Assembly (NCBI GenBank): GCA_013694835.1
Contig: JACDBP010000364.1
Location: 1-8,608 of the forward strand
DNA length: 8,608 nt
DNA from: Chloroflexota bacterium
GTDB lineage: Bacteria; Chloroflexota; Limnocylindria; Limnocylindrales; CSP1-4
Reading direction: 5' to 3'
Shown here: positions 4,979 to 8,608 of the stretch, piece after piece
How positions within the stretch are numbered: position 1 is the first letter of the stretch
Layout: each line of letters starts with the position of its first letter
The notes under the pieces: generated by a model
What the model saw: only the letters and a program-made list of their open reading frames with translations
Told to the model about the DNA's origin: nothing
Database searches by the model: none
Translations under genes and position numbers: made by a program

Positions 4979-6256
4979 ATGAGCCTGATCTCGACGTTTC
5001 TGACCGGCGCCACTCCGCGCCCGCACGGGCCGGCGTTTCGGTGGGCCGTCGGCATCGAGGACACCTTCATCCCGCAGCCGCATCCCCGCACCGGTCGGAC
5101 GCTGGACGAATACGAGCTCGTCGGGCACTACGAGCACTGGCGCGCCGACCTGGATCTGGTGGCGACGCTCGATGTCGACGCCGTCCGGTACGGCATCCCC
5201 TGGCATCGGGTCAATCCCGCGCCCGGCCGTTTCGACTGGTCCTGGACTGACAAGGTGATCCCGTATCTTGCGGACGGCCTCGGCATCGCCCCGATCCTGG
5301 ACCTGGTGCACTACGGCTGCCCGACCTGGCTGACCGGCGAGGTCCTCCATCCCGACTACCCCCAGCGCGTCGCCGAGTACGCCGCCGCGGTCGCGCAGCG
5401 ATACGCTGGCATGGTCCGCGACTGGACGCCCCTCAACGAGCCGAACGTGCACGCGACGTGGTGCGGTCGGCTCGGTCTCTGGCCACCATACGGCCGCGGT
5501 TGGTCCGGGTTCGTGGCCGTCCTGATGGCGATCGCGCGCGGCATGGCGCTCACCACCGCTGCGATCCGATCGGTCGACGCCGAGGCGCGCATCGTGATGG
5601 TCGAGGCGACCGAGCATGCGCTCGCCGGTCCTGGTGGTGAGGCGGCGGTCGCGATGACGCTCGAGCGGCAGTTCCTGCCGACCGACCTGCTGCTGGGGCG
5701 CGTGACGCGCGACCACCCGTCAGCGGCTTGGCTCGTCGCCCAGGGCGCCCGCGACGAGGACCTGGCCTGGCTCGCGGAGCACCCGGGCTCGATCGACGTC
5801 ATGGGCGTCAACTTCTATCCCGGCTGGAGTCTTGGCCGCTATGCGGTCAGCCAGCGCGACGCCACAGGCGAGGCGCGACGCCGGCGTGTCTACGCCGAAG
5901 CGTCCCACCTCGAGGCCGTCATCCGCTCCTGGTACCGCCGCTACGAGGTCCCGGTGATGGTCACGGAGACGAGCGACGTGGGGTCGGTCGAACGCCGTGC
6001 GGCATGGCTGGACGCTTCCATCGCGATGGTTCGACGCCTTCGTGGCGAAGGGTTCGCGATGGCGGGCTACACCTGGTTCCCAGCGCTGCCGCACATCGGA
6101 TGGGACTATCGACCCGGCCGCCGGCCGATCCATGCGTACCGGGCTGACATGGGCCTCTGGGACTTCGGTCCGAGCGAGGATGGGCGGCCGTACGTCGAAA
6201 CGCCGCTCGTCGCGCGTTTCCGCGAGCAGGTGGAGGCCGAGTCCGAGCCTCACTAG
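4979..6256 (+). CDS. Family 1 glycoside hydrolase, divergent (beta-glycosidase-like)
   Basis: 425 aa TIM-barrel glycosidase of the GH1 / clan A type, probably cytosolic since no signal peptide is visible. Seen: the acid/base Glu in WTPLNEP (E154), the nucleophile Glu in VMVTET (E330), SIDVMGVNFYPGWS (271-284), an AVRYGIPWHRVNPAPGRFDW segment (68-87) and C-terminal YTWFP (364-368). The usual GH1 start with Gln in the -1 subsite (QxEG) is replaced by WAVGIEDTFIP (22-32), and the classic HWD(L/M)P strand by VHYGCP (110-115), so sugar specificity may differ from ordinary beta-glucosidases. The reading frame is open further upstream (to 4622), but that part overlaps the cyclase gene antisense. I start at ATG 4979, where family similarity begins and a TACGCT box precedes. 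Its TAG stop overlaps the stop of the opposing LLM gene. Confidence 0.87.
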   Translation: MSLISTFLTGATPRPHGPAFRWAVGIEDTFIPQPHPRTGRTLDEYELVGHYEHWRADLDLVATLDVDAVRYGIPWHRVNPAPGRFDWSWTDKVIPYLADGLGIAPILDLVHYGCPTWLTGEVLHPDYPQRVAEYAAAVAQRYAGMVRDWTPLNEPNVHATWCGRLGLWPPYGRGWSGFVAVLMAIARGMALTTAAIRSVDAEARIVMVEATEHALAGPGGEAAVAMTLERQFLPTDLLLGRVTRDHPSAAWLVAQGARDEDLAWLAEHPGSIDVMGVNFYPGWSLGRYAVSQRDATGEARRRRVYAEASHLEAVIRSWYRRYEVPVMVTETSDVGSVERRAAWLDASIAMVRRLRGEGFAMAGYTWFPALPHIGWDYRPGRRPIHAYRADMGLWDFGPSEDGRPYVETPLVARFREQVEAESEPH

Positions 6257-7116
6257 CGAGGCTCGCCGTCGCGAGCACCAAGGGGCGGTCCCGCCACGAT
6301 GCGGCGTCGCAGTGCGTCGAGATCCGCGTCCCAGTCCGACTCGATCCACCAGGTGGCGCCGGCGTCGGCCAGCGGGCGAACCCTGCGGGCAGCCGCGACC
6401 GGGTCGTCGGCCGGGGTCGTACCCTCCGCCACGAGATCCCATGGGTCGGCGCGGCCGGCGGCCATCCGACGTTCGGTGGCAAAGGCGAGGATCTCCCGTA
6501 CGTGCTCGGGTGCCGTTGCGAGGCCGTCTCCGGCCGGCCCCCGGACCTGCGGCACCACCCCGTCCCAGTCCGCCGCTCGTGCCATCGATCTGGCGCTCGG
6601 CCAGCTGCCCACGACCCAGATCGGGATACGAGGCCGCTGGACGGGCCTGGGGCGGAAGGTCATCGGGCCGAACCGATAGTGCTTGCCCTCGAACCTGAAG
6701 GGCTCACCGCTCCAGAGCCCATCGAGGATGGCTAGCGTCTCGTCCAGCAGCTCCGCGCGGGTCCGCAGGTCCGTCGGCTCGCCCACGTTCCCAAAGGCCC
6801 CATCGTCGGTGGCGCCCAGCCCGACCGGCATGATCAAGCGACCGTTCGAGAGATGATCGAGTGTGATCGCCTCGCGTGCCAGCTTCCAGGGCCGCCGGCG
6901 GGTGGCCGCGAAGACCATCGCGCCGAGGCGGATCCGTTCCGTCCGCATCGCCATCGCTGCCAGGACGACCCACGGATCGTAGGTATCCATGTCGCCGAGG
7001 GCGATGCCGTCCCAGGAGAAGACGCCGTCCCATCCGGCCGCCTCGGCGTCGCCGGCAAGACCGGCGGCCGTGTGCGGGTCGCCGCCCGTGATGATCACGC
7101 CGTAACGCATCGCCAT
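6253..7116 (-). CDS. LLM-class flavin-dependent oxidoreductase (third copy)
   Basis: 287 aa luciferase-like barrel protein, complete for the family. Seen: MRYGVIITGGDP (3-14), AAGWDGVFSWDGI (26-38), MRTERIRLGAMVFAATRRRP (57-76), a signature-like segment SNGRLIMPVGLGATDDGAFG (90-109), LAILDGLWSGEPFRFEGKHY (128-147) with the FxGxHY element that the gene at 3086 lacks, and PRPVQRPRIPIWVVGSWP (156-173). Cofactor FMN or F420; substrate unknown. It is only distantly similar to the other two LLM proteins, so this is not a recent duplication. ATG 7116 is used; a second ATG at 7110 is equally good and would sit 7 nt after a TAGCCT (7118-7123), resembling the leaderless pattern elsewhere. No Shine-Dalgarno is visible. 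It lies 66 bp after the YceI gene, separated by a hairpin, and converges on the glycosidase with a 4-bp overlap. Confidence 0.89.
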   Translation of the reverse strand: MAMRYGVIITGGDPHTAAGLAGDAEAAGWDGVFSWDGIALGDMDTYDPWVVLAAMAMRTERIRLGAMVFAATRRRPWKLAREAITLDHLSNGRLIMPVGLGATDDGAFGNVGEPTDLRTRAELLDETLAILDGLWSGEPFRFEGKHYRFGPMTFRPRPVQRPRIPIWVVGSWPSARSMARAADWDGVVPQVRGPAGDGLATAPEHVREILAFATERRMAAGRADPWDLVAEGTTPADDPVAAARRVRPLADAGATWWIESDWDADLDALRRRIVAGPPLGARDGEPR

Positions 7117-7160
7117 GAGGCTACTCGATGAGTCCGGCGAGGGACTCAGCGAGCGATGGC

Positions 7161-7191
7161 AGGGACTACCACCGGGGCTCGGTCAGTCCCT
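7161..7191 (-). terminator. Hairpin at the end of the YceI gene
   Basis: AGGGACT (7161-7167) and AGTCCCT (7185-7191) are a perfect 7-bp inverted repeat around a 17-nt loop that can pair further (ACC with GGT). The second arm touches the stop codon at 7183-7185. No T-tract follows on the minus strand. Another GGGACT at 7141-7146 could compete for the same AGTCCC arm, giving two mutually exclusive stems. A terminator or mRNA-processing role is inferred. Confidence 0.35.
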
Positions 7192-8040
7192 GGTGAAGTG
7201 GAGCTGGAACTCCATGATGCCGTTGTCTTCGATCGAGACCACGGCCGGCGATCGCGGCTTGTCGATCTGATAGTCGGCGAAGAGGATCGGCAACGAGCCC
7301 ACGATGGTCACGACCTCCCCTGACCGCCGCGCCTCGACGGGGATCTCGACGCTCTTCGTCACGCCGTGGAGCGTGAAGTCGCCGACTGCCGTGGCGGTGA
7401 AGGCCTGGCCATCGGCAGGCAGGGCGGCGAGGCTGATCGGTGAGGTGAGCCTGAACGTGGCGGTGGGGAACTGCTGCGTCTCGATCCCCTGGCGTCGGAG
7501 CTGGCCATCGCGCCGGCCGTCGTCACTCTGGAGGTTGGTCAGGTCGGCGGTCATCTCGACCGCGACGACGCTCGCCCCGGCCACGGTGAGCGTCCCGGTG
7601 ACGTCCGGGGTTCGACCCACCGCGGTATTGAGGCCGACGTCGCCGAGCGTCTCCTTGACACGGTAGCCAACGAAGGAGCTGGAGAAATCGGAGAACGAGC
7701 CGACCGAGGGGTCGACCGACCAGCTGCCATCGAGAGCACCGGCCCCCGCTGACGGACTGCCGGTGACGGCCGTGCCGGACGGCACCTGCTGGCTGGACGC
7801 TCCGACGGCTGCCGATGGTGAGATCGTCGGAGTACTGCCGAGGCTGACCGGGGCCGGCGGCGTGCGGAGGAAGAAGTACCAGGTGCCGAATGCCACGCCC
7901 ACCGCCGCCACGATCAACACGGCGATGACCAACAGCCTGACCAGCGAGGGGCGAGCGGAGCGCGGTCCCGGGGAGTGTTGGACCGGGGAGGCAGGCGTCA
8001 TCTCGGTGGGCATCCTTCTGTGGGAGTCGGTGTTGGTCAA
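7183..8040 (-). CDS. Membrane-anchored YceI-domain protein
   Basis: 285 aa. A single N-terminal membrane segment (about 34-57, LVRLLVIAVL onwards) is followed by a Ser/Thr/Pro/Gly-rich linker (61-104) and a YceI-like lipocalin-fold domain (105-285), probably displayed outside the membrane. YceI domains bind polyisoprenoid or other amphiphilic ligands. Seen: GSWSVDPSVG (105-114), FVGYRVKETL (123-132), VTGTLTV (147-153), TADLTNLQSDDGRRDGQLRR (164-183), the FPTATF motif (191-196), VGDFTLHGVTKSVEIPVEAR (219-238) and ADYQIDKP (255-262). The longest frame opens with a TTG at 8040 overlapping the dioxygenase TGA by 4 bp (TTGA). ATG 8013 and ATG 8001 are alternatives; an AGAAGG stands directly before ATG 8013, too close to serve it well. 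The overlap suggests co-transcription with the dioxygenase. Domain call firm, ligand unknown. Confidence 0.88.
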   Translation of the reverse strand: MTNTDSHRRMPTEMTPASPVQHSPGPRSARPSLVRLLVIAVLIVAAVGVAFGTWYFFLRTPPAPVSLGSTPTISPSAAVGASSQQVPSGTAVTGSPSAGAGALDGSWSVDPSVGSFSDFSSSFVGYRVKETLGDVGLNTAVGRTPDVTGTLTVAGASVVAVEMTADLTNLQSDDGRRDGQLRRQGIETQQFPTATFRLTSPISLAALPADGQAFTATAVGDFTLHGVTKSVEIPVEARRSGEVVTIVGSLPILFADYQIDKPRSPAVVSIEDNGIMEFQLHFTRD

Positions 8041-8608
8041 GCGGGTCGGAGACCGATGTCGAACGAGGCCGAGTAGCCGGAACCGGCATCGCCGATCAGA
8101 TCCAGCAGCAGCACGTCTCCGCCGTCGCGAAAGATGCCATCGTCGGCGTTCCGGATCGTTCGCTGTCCTTTGGCGGCGTACGGCGTCCTTGCGTGCACTT
8201 CATCGACGAGCGTGTCCTCGAAGAACAGCTGCGAGGTGAACTCGAGCGTTCCTGAAGCGGCCTCGTCCGCCCGGACCTTAAAATGAACGTGCACCGCGCG
8301 GCCCTGGTACCAGCCCGGGACGATGGTCGTGAACTGCGCCAGCCCGTTCGTGTCGGTGACCTGCTGACCGCGGAGGAACCGCGCGGTCGTGGTGGCCGAC
8401 GTTGGAGCCCGCACCGCTGACGCCCGAGTAGATGCCGAGCGCATCGCACTGCCACAGGTCGACCACGGCACCTGCGAGGACAGTACAGCCGGCTCCATCG
8501 ATGCGCGAGTCCGCGAATACGAGCTCCAGGCGCACGCCTTCGCTCACGGTTCCGCCCGCTGGGTCGGTGCGGATGTCGGCGCGCAGGAGCTCGTCGTCGG
8601 GGAAGAAC
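8037..8608 (-). pseudogene. Intradiol ring-cleavage dioxygenase, 5'-truncated by window edge and frameshifted
   Basis: Protocatechuate/catechol-type intradiol dioxygenase, a non-haem Fe(III) enzyme opening catechol rings between the hydroxyls. The N-terminal part reads FFPDDELLRADIRTDP (from 8607), then VVDLWQCDALGIYSGVSGAG, in one frame down to about 8400. The rest (TTTARFLRG, PGWYQGRAVHVHFKVR, FTSQLFFEDTLVDEV, NADDGIFRDGG, SASFDIGLRP) is in another frame, from about 8393 to the TGA at 8037. All four expected iron ligands are recognisable: Tyr in IYSG, Tyr in GWYQGR, and the two His of VHVH; but the first lies in a different frame from the others. Removing one base near 8394-8400 (GGCC) would restore NVATTTARFLRG, as expected for the family. 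This is either a real recent mutation or a sequencing/assembly indel. The true start is outside the window. It overlaps the YceI gene by 4 bp. Confidence 0.85.

Noticed and set aside
4703..5716. 337-codon minus-strand frame opposite the glycosidase
   Set aside because: Antisense shadow in GC-rich DNA; the plus strand has both catalytic Glu motifs of GH1.
1..8608. Mobile elements, CRISPR arrays, tRNA or rRNA genes, defence systems
   Set aside because: No transposase or recombinase motifs, no regularly spaced repeats, no RNA gene signatures and no nuclease or toxin modules were seen in either strand.

Overview
The window is a GC-rich bacterial chromosome fragment. Its gene mix is three luciferase-like (LLM-class) flavin oxidoreductases, a kynurenine-formamidase-like cyclase, a family 1 glycosidase, a YceI protein, an intradiol dioxygenase and a membrane diguanylate cyclase. 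This mix, with scarce Shine-Dalgarno sequences, suggests an environmental Chloroflexota (for example a Limnocylindria-like lineage) or an actinobacterium. The assignment is inference from style and gene content, with no rRNA or marker gene to confirm it.

Layout. 6-1700 (-): diguanylate cyclase with six membrane segments, a GGDEF domain and a long disordered tail. 1701-2062: a non-coding stretch with a candidate promoter, two strong hairpins and a terminator-like hairpin at the end of the next gene. 2063-4809 (-): a three-gene run, transcribed in the order cyclase-family hydrolase, compact LLM oxidoreductase, second LLM oxidoreductase. The first two overlap by 4 bp. 4810-4978: a divergent intergenic region holding a perfect 6-4-6 inverted repeat. 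4979-6256 (+): divergent family 1 glycoside hydrolase, tail-to-tail with 6253-7116 (-), a third LLM oxidoreductase; the two stop codons share a CTAG. 7183-8040 (-): membrane-anchored YceI-domain protein. 8037-8608 (-): intradiol ring-cleavage dioxygenase, cut by the window edge and interrupted by an apparent one-base frameshift.

How the genes may work together. The cyclase/LLM/LLM run looks like a small catabolic or redox operon acting on an unknown small organic molecule; LLM enzymes use FMN or F420, and cyclase-family hydrolases open amides or lactones. The dioxygenase/YceI pair is probably a second transcription unit. The glycosidase has its own promoter region. No mobile element, CRISPR array, defence system, tRNA or rRNA was seen. 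I did not find a clear new multi-gene system. The best leads are the unusual cyclase (extra N-terminal domain, altered metal motif), the structured region before the diguanylate cyclase, the operator-like repeat at 4860-4875 and the split dioxygenase.
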